A DNA stretch of 64,000 bases, taken from Paenibacillus tyrphae. Lineage in GTDB: Bacteria > Bacillota > Bacilli > Paenibacillales > NBRC-103111. Both the position numbers and the translations under genes were made by a program. Below, piece after piece: positions 25,978 to 35,944 of this stretch. Below the pieces are notes generated by a model, which searched no databases, had not been told where the DNA came from, and saw only the letters and a list, made by a program, of their open reading frames with translations. Location: contig NZ_BSDJ01000009.1 of the NCBI RefSeq assembly GCF_027925525.1, forward strand, positions 214,603 through 278,602, read 5' to 3'. How positions within the stretch are numbered: position 1 is the stretch's first letter; every line of letters begins with the position of its first letter.

Positions 25978-27651
25978 TTGGCTGGTTCAGAAAAAAAGTT
26001 GTCCATTTTTGCCTTGGGCGGCGTAGGCGAAATTGGCAAAAACATGTATGTAGTACAATACGCAGACGATATTGTTGTCATTGATTGCGGTTCGAAATTC
26101 CCGGATGTGGAGCTGCCCGGCATCGATATTATCGTACCGGATATCTCCTATCTGATCGAGAACCGGAATAAAGTCAGGGCGCTCGTCATTACGCACGGTC
26201 ATGAGGATCATATTGGCGGACTGCCTTATATCCTCAAGCAGCTCAACATGCCCGTCTATACGAGCAAGCTGACGATGGGACTTATTGAAGGAAAATTAAA
26301 AGAACACGGGATTCTGGGTTCGACGGAACGGGTGTTAATTCACGCGGATTCCGTATTAAAGTTCGGCACCATTGTTGCTTCGTTCTTCAAAACGAATCAC
26401 AGCATCCCGGACAGCCTTGGGGTCGTGCTTGATACCCCCGAAGGCGCAGTCGTTCACACTGGCGATTTTAAATTCGACCAAACGCCCGTTAATGGCCAAT
26501 ATGCGGACCTTCACCGCATGTCGGATATCGGCAAAAAAGGCGTCCTCGCCCTGCTGTCCGAGAGCACGAATGCGGAGCGTCCAGGGTTCACCCCTTCGGA
26601 AAAAAGCGTCGGCGTCAATCTGGAGGACGTATTCCGAACCGCTCGCCAGCGGGTGATCGTGTCCACCTTTGCCTCCAACGTGCACAGGCTTCAGCAGGTC
26701 ATCGAAGCGGGCATCGCTTCGAACCGAAAGCTGGTCGTCATCGGACGCAGCATGGTCAATATGATTACCATCGCCTCCGAGCTCGGTTATCTGAATATTC
26801 CGGACGGCATGCTGATTGAGCCAAACGAAGTGAATAAATATGCGGCTGACCGCATCGTTATTCTATGTACGGGCAGCCAGGGCGAGCCGATGTCGGCGCT
26901 GACCCGGATGGCCCGCTCGAACCACAAGCAGGTGGAAATTCTCCCCGGAGACACGGTCATCATCTCGGCCACGCCAATTCCGGGGAACGAAAGAAATATC
27001 GGACGGACGGTCGACGAGCTGTTCCGTCTCGGCGCCCACGTTATCTACGGCTCCGGCTCGCTGACGGGCATGCACGTTTCCGGACATGCCAGCCAGGAAG
27101 AATTGAAGCTGATGATCAATCTGATGCGTCCGAAATTTTTCATCCCGATTCACGGGGAATACCGGATGCTCCGTCAGCACAGCACGCTGGCGCAAGCGGT
27201 CGGCGTCGACCCGGCCAACATCTTCATCGTCGACAACGGCGAAGTCGTTGAAATCCAGAACGGCGCAGCCCGCAAACGCGGCAAAGTTCCTGCAGGCAAC
27301 ACCCTCATTGACGGCTTAGGCATCGGTGACGTCGGAAATATCGTCCTGCGAGACCGTAAGCACTTGTCTCAAGACGGCATCCTGATTGTTGTCGTTTCGA
27401 TCAGCAAACAGGAAGGCAAGATCCTCTCCGGACCCGACATCATCTCCCGCGGCTTCGTATACGTCCGCGAATCGGAAGGCTTGCTCGACGATGCAAGCCG
27501 CATAGTGTCCAATACGATCAACAAATTAACTCACGAGAATGAGAACCAATGGTCTACGATAAAATCAAATGTAAAAGATGCGCTTGGACGATTCTTATAT
27601 GAGCGAACCAGAAGAAAGCCGATGATTCTTCCGATTATTATGGAAGTTTGA
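25978..27651 (+). CDS. rnjA: Ribonuclease J
   Basis: MBL/beta-CASP ribonuclease with 5'-3' exonuclease and endonuclease activity in mRNA turnover and rRNA maturation. It is 557 residues, the family length. Metal ligands are in HGHEDH (residues 73-78), with His in THGHEDHIGG and Asp in VHTGDFKFD. The beta-CASP region (about 210-350) has GSQGEP and the terminal His motif IHGEYRMLRQH. TTG 25978 is the start, as GAGGAGG lies 6 bp upstream. It is most similar in layout to RNase J1. It is a single gene with its own promoter and terminator. Confidence 0.94.
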   Translation: MAGSEKKLSIFALGGVGEIGKNMYVVQYADDIVVIDCGSKFPDVELPGIDIIVPDISYLIENRNKVRALVITHGHEDHIGGLPYILKQLNMPVYTSKLTMGLIEGKLKEHGILGSTERVLIHADSVLKFGTIVASFFKTNHSIPDSLGVVLDTPEGAVVHTGDFKFDQTPVNGQYADLHRMSDIGKKGVLALLSESTNAERPGFTPSEKSVGVNLEDVFRTARQRVIVSTFASNVHRLQQVIEAGIASNRKLVVIGRSMVNMITIASELGYLNIPDGMLIEPNEVNKYAADRIVILCTGSQGEPMSALTRMARSNHKQVEILPGDTVIISATPIPGNERNIGRTVDELFRLGAHVIYGSGSLTGMHVSGHASQEELKLMINLMRPKFFIPIHGEYRMLRQHSTLAQAVGVDPANIFIVDNGEVVEIQNGAARKRGKVPAGNTLIDGLGIGDVGNIVLRDRKHLSQDGILIVVVSISKQEGKILSGPDIISRGFVYVRESEGLLDDASRIVSNTINKLTHENENQWSTIKSNVKDALGRFLYERTRRKPMILPIIMEV

Positions 27652-27685
27652 TCGAACCAAACCAACCAGTCCACTTACAACGAGC

Positions 27686-27723
27686 AAATACCCTCTATCC
27701 TTTGCGGGATGAGGGTATTTTTT
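27686..27723 (+). terminator. Terminator of rnjA
   Basis: AAATACCCTC and GAGGGTATTT form a 10-bp stem followed by TTT, 35 bp after the rnjA stop. Confidence 0.85.
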
Positions 27724-27730
27724 GTCGGGG

Positions 27731-28913
27731 CTATTCTTCGAGCTTCATGGTTTCTTTAGTATCTGTCTGGACAAGTTTCCCATGGACTACGCTGTTTGTT
27801 GTCTTCGTATAGGAGATTTGATGATCGTCCTCCCACCTCGGAAAATCATAATCGACGGTTTCCGTACCCTGCTTTACGATCTTCTCCTTACCTGTGCCGA
27901 GATCCAGCACCATAATGCTTATGCGGCCTCCGTCAACATGGCGGTCCTTAATCGAGGGAAGTCCCTCCAAACCACGAGCATACAGCAGCCTGGAATTGTC
28001 GGGTGAGAAAGAGATTTGCCTTTATCTGTTTCCACACGTTCGATGACTGTCTCATCGTAAATCTTCCCTTTGAACTCGCTTAGCTTGACAAGTTTGCGTT
28101 TGGGCCGCTTCCCCTTCTCGGTTTGAATCAGCTTGCCGGCCGGATCGTTTTTATCGCTTTTTTTGAGGACAAAATCTCCGGTCAACAGATTGATGTCTTC
28201 TTCCTCCCCCTGATAAACGTCCATCGTATGGTAGCTTCCGCCCGTATAGCCTATTAAAACCCAGTCCCGGTCCCGGTATTGAAAGCGGTACTTCGAATAC
28301 CACCGATCGCTTGACCCTCCGTGAAAACCAAAGAGGAGCGTATTATTTTTTATGGAAAGCTCCTCTAACGGCTCTCCGAAGACCCCCCACAGTCTTTACA
28401 CAAAATGGCTTCTTTGGCATAGATCGATTGTTCGTAAGCTCCCGCAGCGTTTCCATAGTATACAATTAAATCCCTTTCCGTCATGGAATCCTTGGGATCT
28501 TCTACGATGATGGCCAGATCGTCAATTCCGTCTTTGTTGAGATCTCCGCGGGCGATGGCCTTCTGGCCGTTACTCCGAAGCGAGAGTTCCTTTCCGGCCG
28601 GAATGAGAGAAGAAAGGTTACGGATATCTTGCGCCGCCCCAGTCTGCCGTGGCTCGGGCTGAGACTTGGATTGCGGCTCGGACGGCAGTTGGGATGGAGT
28701 TTGGGTTTGCGCTTGCGCTTGCGCTTGAGCTTGAGCTTGAGCTTGCGGTTGCGATGCTTCCGCATTTTGTTTAGTGCCTTCCAGTTGATTGCTTGCGTCT
28801 TTCTTTGGTGCCTCCGGTTTATCCGCCGTTGACTTCTCGCAGCCTACCGCTGCTGCCAAGAATACCATAATTATTAACCATTTCATCGTATGGCTGAAAA
28901 ATCTGCTTTGCAT
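27731..28913 (-). pseudogene. Lipoprotein gene broken by two frameshifts
   Basis: Starts at ATG 28913 after AAAGGAAG. It has a lipid signal (AAAVGC) and a Gln/Ala low-complexity linker (repeated QA dipeptides). A domain with an FG-GAP-like calcium loop (GDLNKDGIDDLAII) follows. The frame then breaks in a run of six G (28383-28388); one more G restores it (GVFGEPLEEL). A second one-base loss near 28010-28020 is followed by a beta-propeller-like strand (ISFSPDNSRLLYARG) that runs to the stop at 27731. Restored length would be about 393 residues. The breaks may be real or sequencing errors. Confidence 0.75.
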
Positions 28914-29106
28914 AAGTTGCTTCCTTTCGATTCACGTGGGCTTGATTCAAGCACCTCTGTATATATCGGCCATCTCCCTCTCCAAATTTATGTAAAATCG
29001 CACATTAATATGGCATGAATTTTTCGAAAACCAAATAGCCCTCTTCCCGCGCTTCCCCGGAAGGAAAGCGGAAAAAGAAGGCTGGTGTGGTTGCTTCGCG
29101 AATGCT

Positions 29107-29331
29107 TCAAATCTGCAGTTCCCCAAGCTTGATCAGCTCGACAACTGCTTGCGAACGGCCTTTGACATTTAACTTCTGCATGACGTTAGAAATATGGTTC
29201 CGCACTGTCTTTTCGCTAATAAACAGCTGCTGTGCGATATCTTTTGTCGTTTTGTCTTGCACCAGCAGTTCAAAGACCTCACGTTCGCGATTGGTGAGCA
29301 AAAATTTACTTTTGTGATCGCTGCCTTTCAA
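29107..29331 (-). CDS. gerE: GerE, late mother-cell transcription factor
   Basis: A 74-residue LuxR-type helix-turn-helix protein, the size of B. subtilis GerE. It controls late spore-coat genes together with sigma-K. The block LLTNREREVFELLVQDKTTK and the recognition region SEKTVRNHISNVMQKL are near-identical to the known family. The start is TTG 29331, 9 bp after GGAGG; no ATG fits. It is a stand-alone gene with a sigma-K-like promoter upstream, and its presence marks the organism as a spore former. Confidence 0.96.
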   Translation of the reverse strand: MKGSDHKSKFLLTNREREVFELLVQDKTTKDIAQQLFISEKTVRNHISNVMQKLNVKGRSQAVVELIKLGELQI

Positions 29332-29393
29332 AGTGTCACCCCTCCTTGCCCGGGTTTTGGTTTCATTACAAGGTCTAGGGATACAGTCAAATT

Positions 29394-29421
29394 CAGTTTA
29401 TGAAAGGCAGCACTTGCTGGT
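29394..29421 (-). promoter_or_regulatory. Sigma-K-like promoter of gerE
   Basis: On the minus strand, ACC (29419-29421) and CATAAACTG (29394-29402) are exactly 16 bp apart. This matches the sigma-K pattern AC-N16-CATANNNTA except for the last base. B. subtilis gerE is sigma-K dependent, which agrees. Confidence 0.5.
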
Positions 29422-29449
29422 GCGTTCGTACTTAAAAATGGGCTTCGCG

Positions 29450-32400
29450 CTAAGCTTTCAGAGCGATCCGGAGCGTCTTGATCTCGTACGGTTTCATGAA
29501 CAGACTTACCTCATGCGGACCGTGCTCCACCGCTTGCGGCTGCTCCTCCATCAGGTTCGTCTCTTCCACAGAGACGAACTCCCCGATCCGCGCATCCACG
29601 CAAAACCGGACGTCTCCCCGAATGCCGCCGTACTCGTACAAACGGACGATGAACGTCTCGTCGTCTTCGGCTTTTTTCACGGTATCGATCATGACATGAG
29701 AACCATCGACGCAGAACAGCCCCAACTGCTCAGGAAGGCCGTCCGCATGTGCCGCTCCGGCCAATCGCACCGGAAGCAGCGGTAGGTTAAGCTCGCACGC
29801 CTGACGGTGCGTATCTGCCTCCAGCCAACCGTTTTTATGCGGATACAGCGAATACGTAAATTCGTGCAGCCCTTGATCGGCTTCCGGATCGGGCGATACC
29901 GCCGACTTAATGAGACTGAGACGCAGCACATGATTGCGGATATCGTGGCCGTACTTGCAATCGTTCAGCAGGCTGACGCCGTAGCCCCCTTCGGACAGAT
30001 CGACCCAGCGCTGCGCCACCGATTCGAACCGTGCCCAATCCCAGCTCGTGTTCCAGTGCGTCGGCCGTTCGACATTGCCGAATTGAATCTCGTACGTCGC
30101 CTTTGTCGACCGAATGTCAACCGGGAACGCCGCCTTGAGCAGGTGCTGCTTCTCGCGCCAGTCGACCCGGGTACAAAAATCGATTCGCGGATGGTCGCGG
30201 TACAGCGTCATTTTCTGTTCGATGACGGAGCGGTGGTAACGCCATACAAGCTTTAGCACGGCGCGCAGCGGCCCCTGCTCCTCCACGACGACTTCGGTCA
30301 GCTCATCGACAGTCCAGCTCTTCTCTTGATAGTAGATGTCGATATCCCATGCGTCGTGCGCCATCGGCTTATCCTCGAACACCTGCAGCACGTTGGCCGC
30401 TTCACCCGGCTTGAGCACTTCCCGCGCGTTCCGTTTATCGTATAGAGATACGATCTGGCCGCTTCCGTTAAGCTCAATCCGATAATAAGGCGTCTCCAGC
30501 AGGCGGTCGCCAATGCTCCACACGTCGCTGCTTGCCGCCGAAGCGCTGTTCGTGCTTTTGCCGACGATGGTCGTATAGCCTAATGCCGGAACGTTCGGCG
30601 TATGAACGAGCATCGAGACGGGCTGTCCGTCGGCGCCGCGAACAACCTGACTTTCCAGCGCTTCGCCGCTTGGCAAGGACCACGCTAATTGCCCGGCAGT
30701 AGCTGGAAGGGCGTCCAAAGGAATTTCCACAAGCGCCGACCGTTCCCAGCCTAACGGGTTGATCACCCGATAACCGACAACCTCTTCCGCCGCAGCTCCA
30801 TCTTGCCCGCGAACGCCAGCGAGCGCTTGAGTGCCTTGCTCCAAAGCCGCGACCGCCAATTGCTCCGCTTCCGCGTACTCTTCCCGGCTATCCTCGTATA
30901 CTTCGCCGATCGAGGAGCCCGGGATAATATCGTGGAACTGGTTGCGGAGCGTAATGATCCAGCTCTTCCGCAGCGTTTCAACCGGATACGCATGCTCGCC
31001 GTTCAGCAGCATCGCAAGGCTGTTGACGAATTCCGCTTGATGCAGCAGCGCCTCCATCCGGCGGTTCATCCGCTTGTTGTAGGCTTGCGACGTATACGTG
31101 CCGCGGTGGTATTCCAGGTACAGCTCCCCATCCCATAACGGCAGCCGCGGGTGATCCGATACCCGGTCATCGAGCGCTTCGAAAAACTCCTCCACCCGGC
31201 CTTGACGCACCTGCGGCATCGCTGGCATGTCCTCGAAGCGCCGCGCCGCCTCCAGCATATCGCGGGTCGGTCCGCCTCCTCCGTCGCCCCATCCGTAGGC
31301 GAGCAGCAGTTGATCGTTCAGCTCCTTTTGCCGATAGTTGTCCCATAGCCCCTGCACGCTGGACGCGGTCACGTTGCCGTTGTAGGTGTAGTACCAGCTG
31401 CCGTCGTTGTTGGGTGTCGTAATAAAATGGGTCAGCAGCTCCGTACCGTCGATGCCCCGCCAATGGAACGTATCGTGCGGGAAGCGGTTATACTGGCTCC
31501 AGCTGATTTTGGTCGTCATAAAATAATCGATGCCGGCCTTCTTCAAAATTTGCGGCAGCGCCCAACTGTAGCCGAACACGTCGGGCAGCCACAAAATCCG
31601 GTTGTCCACACCGAATTCATCGCGGAAAAACCGTTTGCCGTACAGCAGCTGCCGGACAAGCGATTCGCCGGAAGGAATGTTGCAGTCCGATTCCAGCCAC
31701 ATCGCTCCGGACGCTTCCCAGCGGTTCTCTGCCACGCGCTGCTTGATTTTCTCGTAGATGGCCGGGTAGTCTTCCTTCAAATAAGCGTACAGCTGCGGCT
31801 GGGATTGGAAAAAGATATATTCCGGGTAGCGGTCCATCAGCTGCAGCACGGTCGACCAGGAGCGGGCGGATTTCTCGCGCGTATGCTTCAATCTCCACAG
31901 CCAAGCAACGTCGATATGGCAGTGTCCGACCGCCGTCACCTGTGGCCTTGTCCCGCGCGGCAGCTCTTCCAGCCGCTGCTTGAGCAGCGTCAAAGCCTGT
32001 TCCGTCCCAGCGTAAAAAGCGTCCGAGCCCGGCGCGCGCCAATCCAGCAGCAGGAACGCATCATCGAGCGCCGACAGCATGCCGTGCTTCTCGCTGCTGC
32101 GGTCCTCCAGGCAGCGCACCGCTTGCAGCACGTGCAGCGCCGTATAATACAAATCGTCCGTGGCCGGGTCCAGCCAAGCGAGGTCCAGCTCATCGATCCG
32201 GTGATCGAACGGCTGATGTCCCGCGTCCGGCGGCGTCAAGCCGCTCCAGGCTTGAATGATCAGCTCCGTGCCGCCCTTGTTGACGGCTTCGGTCGGGATA
32301 AACAGCTCCCCATGGTTCCGGTCCAGCGCCTGCGCCGGCTCCCCGTCCAAATAAGCGAGCGCCTCGTAACCGCTGCAATTGCCTCCGCCCGTGTTGCCGA

Positions 32401-32653
32401 GCCGGATCAGGCCTACGACGTCCCGATTCTTCCATGCTTCCGGGAACGTCAGCGTGCCCACGAACCAAGCGGTCTGATCGCGTCCTCCCCAACGAATGCC
32501 GACCGATGCCGGTGCTCCTGCCTGCTCCCGAGCTTCCTGCGGGGAAGAGGCTTGCTCCACAATGCGAATGCCGGTCAACGGGAAGCGATCCCGGTATCTG
32601 GCGTGCGCCAATTCGTTGATGCGACGCTCTAGCTTTTCTTGTACGAATCTCAT
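29450..32653 (-). CDS. GH38 alpha-mannosidase
   Basis: Large cytosolic glycoside hydrolase, 1067 residues, with no signal peptide. The zinc site motif GHCHIDVAWLW is near residue 243. The nucleophile Asp is in WLPDVFGYS near residue 357, and a helical three-bundle and C-terminal beta-sandwich domains follow, as in family 38. It probably hydrolyses alpha-mannosides taken up or released inside the cell. ATG 32653 follows AAAAGGAG. The upstream GntR/LacI-type regulator on the same strand is its likely controller. A terminator lies between them, so they are probably separate transcripts. Confidence 0.93.
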   Translation of the reverse strand: MRFVQEKLERRINELAHARYRDRFPLTGIRIVEQASSPQEAREQAGAPASVGIRWGGRDQTAWFVGTLTFPEAWKNRDVVGLIRLGNTGGGNCSGYEALAYLDGEPAQALDRNHGELFIPTEAVNKGGTELIIQAWSGLTPPDAGHQPFDHRIDELDLAWLDPATDDLYYTALHVLQAVRCLEDRSSEKHGMLSALDDAFLLLDWRAPGSDAFYAGTEQALTLLKQRLEELPRGTRPQVTAVGHCHIDVAWLWRLKHTREKSARSWSTVLQLMDRYPEYIFFQSQPQLYAYLKEDYPAIYEKIKQRVAENRWEASGAMWLESDCNIPSGESLVRQLLYGKRFFRDEFGVDNRILWLPDVFGYSWALPQILKKAGIDYFMTTKISWSQYNRFPHDTFHWRGIDGTELLTHFITTPNNDGSWYYTYNGNVTASSVQGLWDNYRQKELNDQLLLAYGWGDGGGGPTRDMLEAARRFEDMPAMPQVRQGRVEEFFEALDDRVSDHPRLPLWDGELYLEYHRGTYTSQAYNKRMNRRMEALLHQAEFVNSLAMLLNGEHAYPVETLRKSWIITLRNQFHDIIPGSSIGEVYEDSREEYAEAEQLAVAALEQGTQALAGVRGQDGAAAEEVVGYRVINPLGWERSALVEIPLDALPATAGQLAWSLPSGEALESQVVRGADGQPVSMLVHTPNVPALGYTTIVGKSTNSASAASSDVWSIGDRLLETPYYRIELNGSGQIVSLYDKRNAREVLKPGEAANVLQVFEDKPMAHDAWDIDIYYQEKSWTVDELTEVVVEEQGPLRAVLKLVWRYHRSVIEQKMTLYRDHPRIDFCTRVDWREKQHLLKAAFPVDIRSTKATYEIQFGNVERPTHWNTSWDWARFESVAQRWVDLSEGGYGVSLLNDCKYGHDIRNHVLRLSLIKSAVSPDPEADQGLHEFTYSLYPHKNGWLEADTHRQACELNLPLLPVRLAGAAHADGLPEQLGLFCVDGSHVMIDTVKKAEDDETFIVRLYEYGGIRGDVRFCVDARIGEFVSVEETNLMEEQPQAVEHGPHEVSLFMKPYEIKTLRIALKA

Positions 32654-32759
32654 GTCCGTTCTCCTTTTCTATCGTTAAGATATACCTTCAATGTACGATA
32701 TATCAAATATATTATCAATATGCATATTTGCTATAAAATTTGAATTACACACACACGGC

Positions 32760-32797
32760 AAAAAGCCCCCGCCAAGCATGAATCTTGACCGAGGCTT
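32760..32797 (-). terminator. Terminator after the GntR/LacI-type regulator
   Basis: On the minus strand AAGCCTCGGTCAAG and CTTGGCGGGGGCTT form a stem with two G-U pairs, followed by TTTTT. Confidence 0.75.
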
Positions 32798-32879
32798 GCA
32801 AACACACATGATAAAGAAGACAGCTAGTGCTAATATAGTTCCGCCCCCGCAGCGCAGTCTGCCACGGATTCGCTGAATG

Positions 32880-34070
32880 CTAGGATGGCTTTATGGGACC
32901 GGTTGACCCTCTTACGACCAGTTCCGGTCTTAAGATGATTTTCGTGTACTGCCCGTTGTCCTTGTCTTTGTCCTGCGGGCGATCCAGCAGCCGGATCAAA
33001 ATTTCCGCCGCTCGGCTTCCGATCTCCCCTTCCGATTGGGCCACGTGCGTATATCGTCCGGGCTCTTCCAGCCCTGGAGAAGGATCGTCGAACGTCAAGA
33101 TGGACAGATCGTCGGGAATGCGAAGCCCGAGCCGCCGGGCGAGAATCGCAGTGTGAATGCCAAGCTTCGCGTTCAGCGCGATATAAGCTGTGGCCGATTT
33201 GCTCTGCAAATGCCGGTACAGCGGATGCTGCTCGTCCAGCGGGTCGTCGTCGATCCGAAAGTCCGTCAAGATCAACGAAGGATCGATCATCGCTCCTTGC
33301 TCTTTCAGCGCCTCCATGTACCCGGCGATGCGCTCGTCTACGGATACCGTCGGCAGCGGCGAGTCCGAGCAGATGGCAATTCTCCGGTGCCCGAGCTCCC
33401 ACAGATGCGAGACGGCCAATTTGGCGCCAAGCGCGCTGTCCGAACAGACGAAATTCGTCTCCACCCCGGGCAGGTAACGGTCGATTAATACGAACGGAAA
33501 CTTGTTGATTTTGAGCGCCAATATTTCTTCGTTATACGTCTCCGCATCGACTGGGAAAATAATCAAGCCGGCCGCCCCCATGCGGGTCAGCTCGACGATC
33601 GCTTCCCGCTCCCTCTCCTTGGAATTGTGCGTCAGGACGGTGGCGAGATAATAGCCGGTATCGTTCAACTCGTTCACGATTCCCTGCACCAGCCGCAGCG
33701 CGAAATAGTCGGCCATGGACGGGATGAGAAGGCCGATCATTCTGCGTACTCCGGCCGCGGTCCGATCGGTAGGGGAACCGGGCGCAGCACCCTGTACTCC
33801 CTTCTCGGCCTGTATGCTGCCAGCTTGAGGGCTGATCGAAGCGCCCTCTCCACTGCCGACGAAGCTGCCGCGTCCGGGAATGCGATAAATCCAGCCGTCC
33901 TTGGCAAGCTGGGCTAGCGCATTGGCTACCGTAATCCGGCTGACGTTGAACCTCGCGATCAGCTCCTTCTCGGACGGAATCCGATCCCCGTCGGCCAGTT
34001 TGCCGGAGGAGATGAGCTGCTTGAAGTGCTCCTGAATTTGCACGTACAAGGGCTGTCTTTCGCTTTGCAT
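32880..34070 (-). CDS. GntR/LacI-type hybrid sugar regulator (AraR-like layout)
   Basis: A 396-residue repressor. The N-terminal GntR winged helix is at about residues 5-70 (IPSEKELIARFNVSRITVANALAQL), and a periplasmic-binding-protein-like effector domain spans about 115-385. This is the layout of AraR. It precedes the GH38 mannosidase on the same strand and probably senses a mannoside or related sugar. The 10-mer TATATCAAAT occurs upstream of both this gene (34111-34120) and the mannosidase (32699-32708) and may be part of the operator. ATG 34070 follows AGAGGT. Confidence 0.85.
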   Translation of the reverse strand: MQSERQPLYVQIQEHFKQLISSGKLADGDRIPSEKELIARFNVSRITVANALAQLAKDGWIYRIPGRGSFVGSGEGASISPQAGSIQAEKGVQGAAPGSPTDRTAAGVRRMIGLLIPSMADYFALRLVQGIVNELNDTGYYLATVLTHNSKEREREAIVELTRMGAAGLIIFPVDAETYNEEILALKINKFPFVLIDRYLPGVETNFVCSDSALGAKLAVSHLWELGHRRIAICSDSPLPTVSVDERIAGYMEALKEQGAMIDPSLILTDFRIDDDPLDEQHPLYRHLQSKSATAYIALNAKLGIHTAILARRLGLRIPDDLSILTFDDPSPGLEEPGRYTHVAQSEGEIGSRAAEILIRLLDRPQDKDKDNGQYTKIILRPELVVRGSTGPIKPS

Positions 34071-34155
34071 GCGTCACGACCTCTGCTATCGATAATATCA
34101 TTATGTCAATTATATCAAATCCCTCGAACGCATGACAAATCAGAGGAAGCACCGA

Positions 34156-34909
34156 TTACAGACAAATCATCACCGCGTTACCTTCCGGGTCCTCGACGAT
34201 AAAATAATGGTCGAACTGCACATCTCGGACGATTTTCATGCCGGAGCTCCGAACGAACGCGCAAGCTTCATGGATATTCGCAGCTTTGAGCATAAACGTC
34301 GGCAGTGCTGCAAGATCTCGGTTGTTGCGGTTATCGTCGAGCAGAATTCCCGTGCCGTTCGGCATATCGAACCAATAAATCGGCCCGCCATCCTGACGAA
34401 TCGGCTTGATCTGCTGGCCGAGCAGCTTGCCGTACCACTCGGTCGCTCTTTTCAGATCGGTCACAGGGATCACGACGCTGCTGATGTGGTTTTGGATCGG
34501 GTGATCTGGAACGGTCGACCTCACCGGATTGGGATTGATCCACTCCGATTGCACTGGCCTTCCGAATCGAAAATATGAAAATACGCGAGTCCGGGATGGG
34601 GATGCTGCACATCTTGAGAGATCGAAATCCCGTTCTCCTGAACGTATGCGCAGGCTGCTTCAATATCCGCAGTTCCCATCATGCAAATCGGATATTTTCC
34701 CACCCCTGCATATTGCGGTGATCATCCAGCATCAGATTGACCCGATTATTCATGTCGAACTCGTAAAACGGTTTTTCGTCATCCAGAGGCTGGAGCGGCA
34801 TGCCCAGAAGCCCGGCATACCAAGCCGCCATGTCGGGCAAATCCCGGACATGCAGCACAGCGGCTTTAACCCCGTACAAGAGCTTTGTTTCTTTCGTTGA
34901 CGTATTCAT
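34156..34909 (-). pseudogene. Two-domain VOC (glyoxalase-like) gene with two frameshifts
   Basis: Three overlapping frames together encode one protein with two tandem VOC domains. The first domain (from ATG 34909, block GVKAAVLHVRDLPDMAAWYA) breaks in an A-run at about 34695-34698, and one more A gives WEKYPICMM. The second domain (SSVVIPVTDLKRATEWYGKL to VEDPEGNAVMICL) is reached only after a second one-base loss near 34553-34558. Restored length is about 250 residues. VOC proteins include lyases, dioxygenases and antibiotic-binding proteins, so the activity cannot be named. The second half could still be made from GTG 34554. Confidence 0.75.
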
Positions 34910-34989
34910 CGGGTGGTTTTCCCCTTCCCAATCCATTCGTATGCAGAATACGACTTCACGCGGATAATTTCAAGTTGGCGGACAGCACG

Positions 34990-35015
34990 AAAAAGCGGGA
35001 CCCGAAGGCCCCGCT
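34990..35015 (-). terminator. Terminator of the metNPQ operon
   Basis: On the minus strand AGCGGGGCC, a TTCG loop and GGTCCCGCT are followed by TTTT. It lies just after the metQ stop. Confidence 0.85.
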
Positions 35016-35032
35016 CAGCTTACCGCTATCGC

Positions 35033-35884
35033 TTATTTAAATGCAGGCACGACTGCGCCTTTGTATTTGTCTTCGATAAACTTCTTGACGTCTTCGGACG
35101 TGAGTGCTTTAGCCAGCTTCTGCATCGCCTCGGAATCTTTGTTGTCCGGACGGGATACGAGAATGTTCACATACGGGGAATCGTTCGATTCGATGAACAG
35201 CGCATCCTTCGTCGGTACCAACTTCGCTTCGAGCGCGTAGTTCGTGTTGATGAGCGCCAGATCGACTTCACCCAAGGTACGCGGCAGCATAGCGGCTTCC
35301 AGCTCTTTAAACTTCAGGTTTTTCTTGTTTTCGACGACGTCTCTAACTGTTCCTTTGACGCCAACGCCTTCTTTGAGCTTGATCAGGTTGTTTTTCTCCA
35401 GCAGCGCGAGCGCGCGGCCGCCGTTGGACGGATCGCTCGGAATCGCAACGGTTGCGCCATCTTTCAGCTCGTCGATCTTTTTAATTTTTTGCGAGTAGCC
35501 GCCGAACGGCTCGATATGAACGCCAGTCACGGTAACGAGATTCATGTTTTTGTCTTTGTTGAATTGCTCCAGATATGGCGTGTGCTGGAAGAAGTTCGCA
35601 TCCAGCTGCTTCTCGAATACCTGTACGTTCGGCTGTACGTAATCGGTGAATTCCTTTACTTCCAGGTTGACGCCTTGCTCTTTCAGCTTCGCTTTGACGG
35701 AATTCAAAATTTCCGCATGCGGAGCGGCGGTTGCGCCGACCTTCAGCGTCACTTCTTTTTTCTCGGGAGCCGGGGTCGCTCCTCCTGTTTGCGAAGCTGC
35801 CGATTCCGGAGCCGGCTTGGTGCCGCAAGCGGCCAGCGAGAAGGCCATCACGACGGACAATGCGGTAATCATCATTTTTTTCAT
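35033..35884 (-). CDS. metQ: MetQ, methionine-binding lipoprotein
   Basis: Substrate-binding lipoprotein of the methionine ABC importer. It is 283 residues with lipobox LAAC (Cys20). Typical NlpA/MetQ blocks are KVGATAAPHAEIL, FFQHTPYLEQF and ALINTNYALEAKL. The spacer after the Cys is rich in Pro, Ala and Glu. ATG 35884 follows GGAGGA. It is the last gene of the operon metN-metP-metQ behind a SAM-I riboswitch, so it should be expressed when S-adenosylmethionine is low. Confidence 0.95.
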   Translation of the reverse strand: MKKMMITALSVVMAFSLAACGTKPAPESAASQTGGATPAPEKKEVTLKVGATAAPHAEILNSVKAKLKEQGVNLEVKEFTDYVQPNVQVFEKQLDANFFQHTPYLEQFNKDKNMNLVTVTGVHIEPFGGYSQKIKKIDELKDGATVAIPSDPSNGGRALALLEKNNLIKLKEGVGVKGTVRDVVENKKNLKFKELEAAMLPRTLGEVDLALINTNYALEAKLVPTKDALFIESNDSPYVNILVSRPDNKDSEAMQKLAKALTSEDVKKFIEDKYKGAVVPAFK

Positions 35885-35944
35885 AGTAAGATTCCTCCAC
35901 CTTTTTGTATAGTATAGTATCGATTGCTTTGTATATAAAAATCC

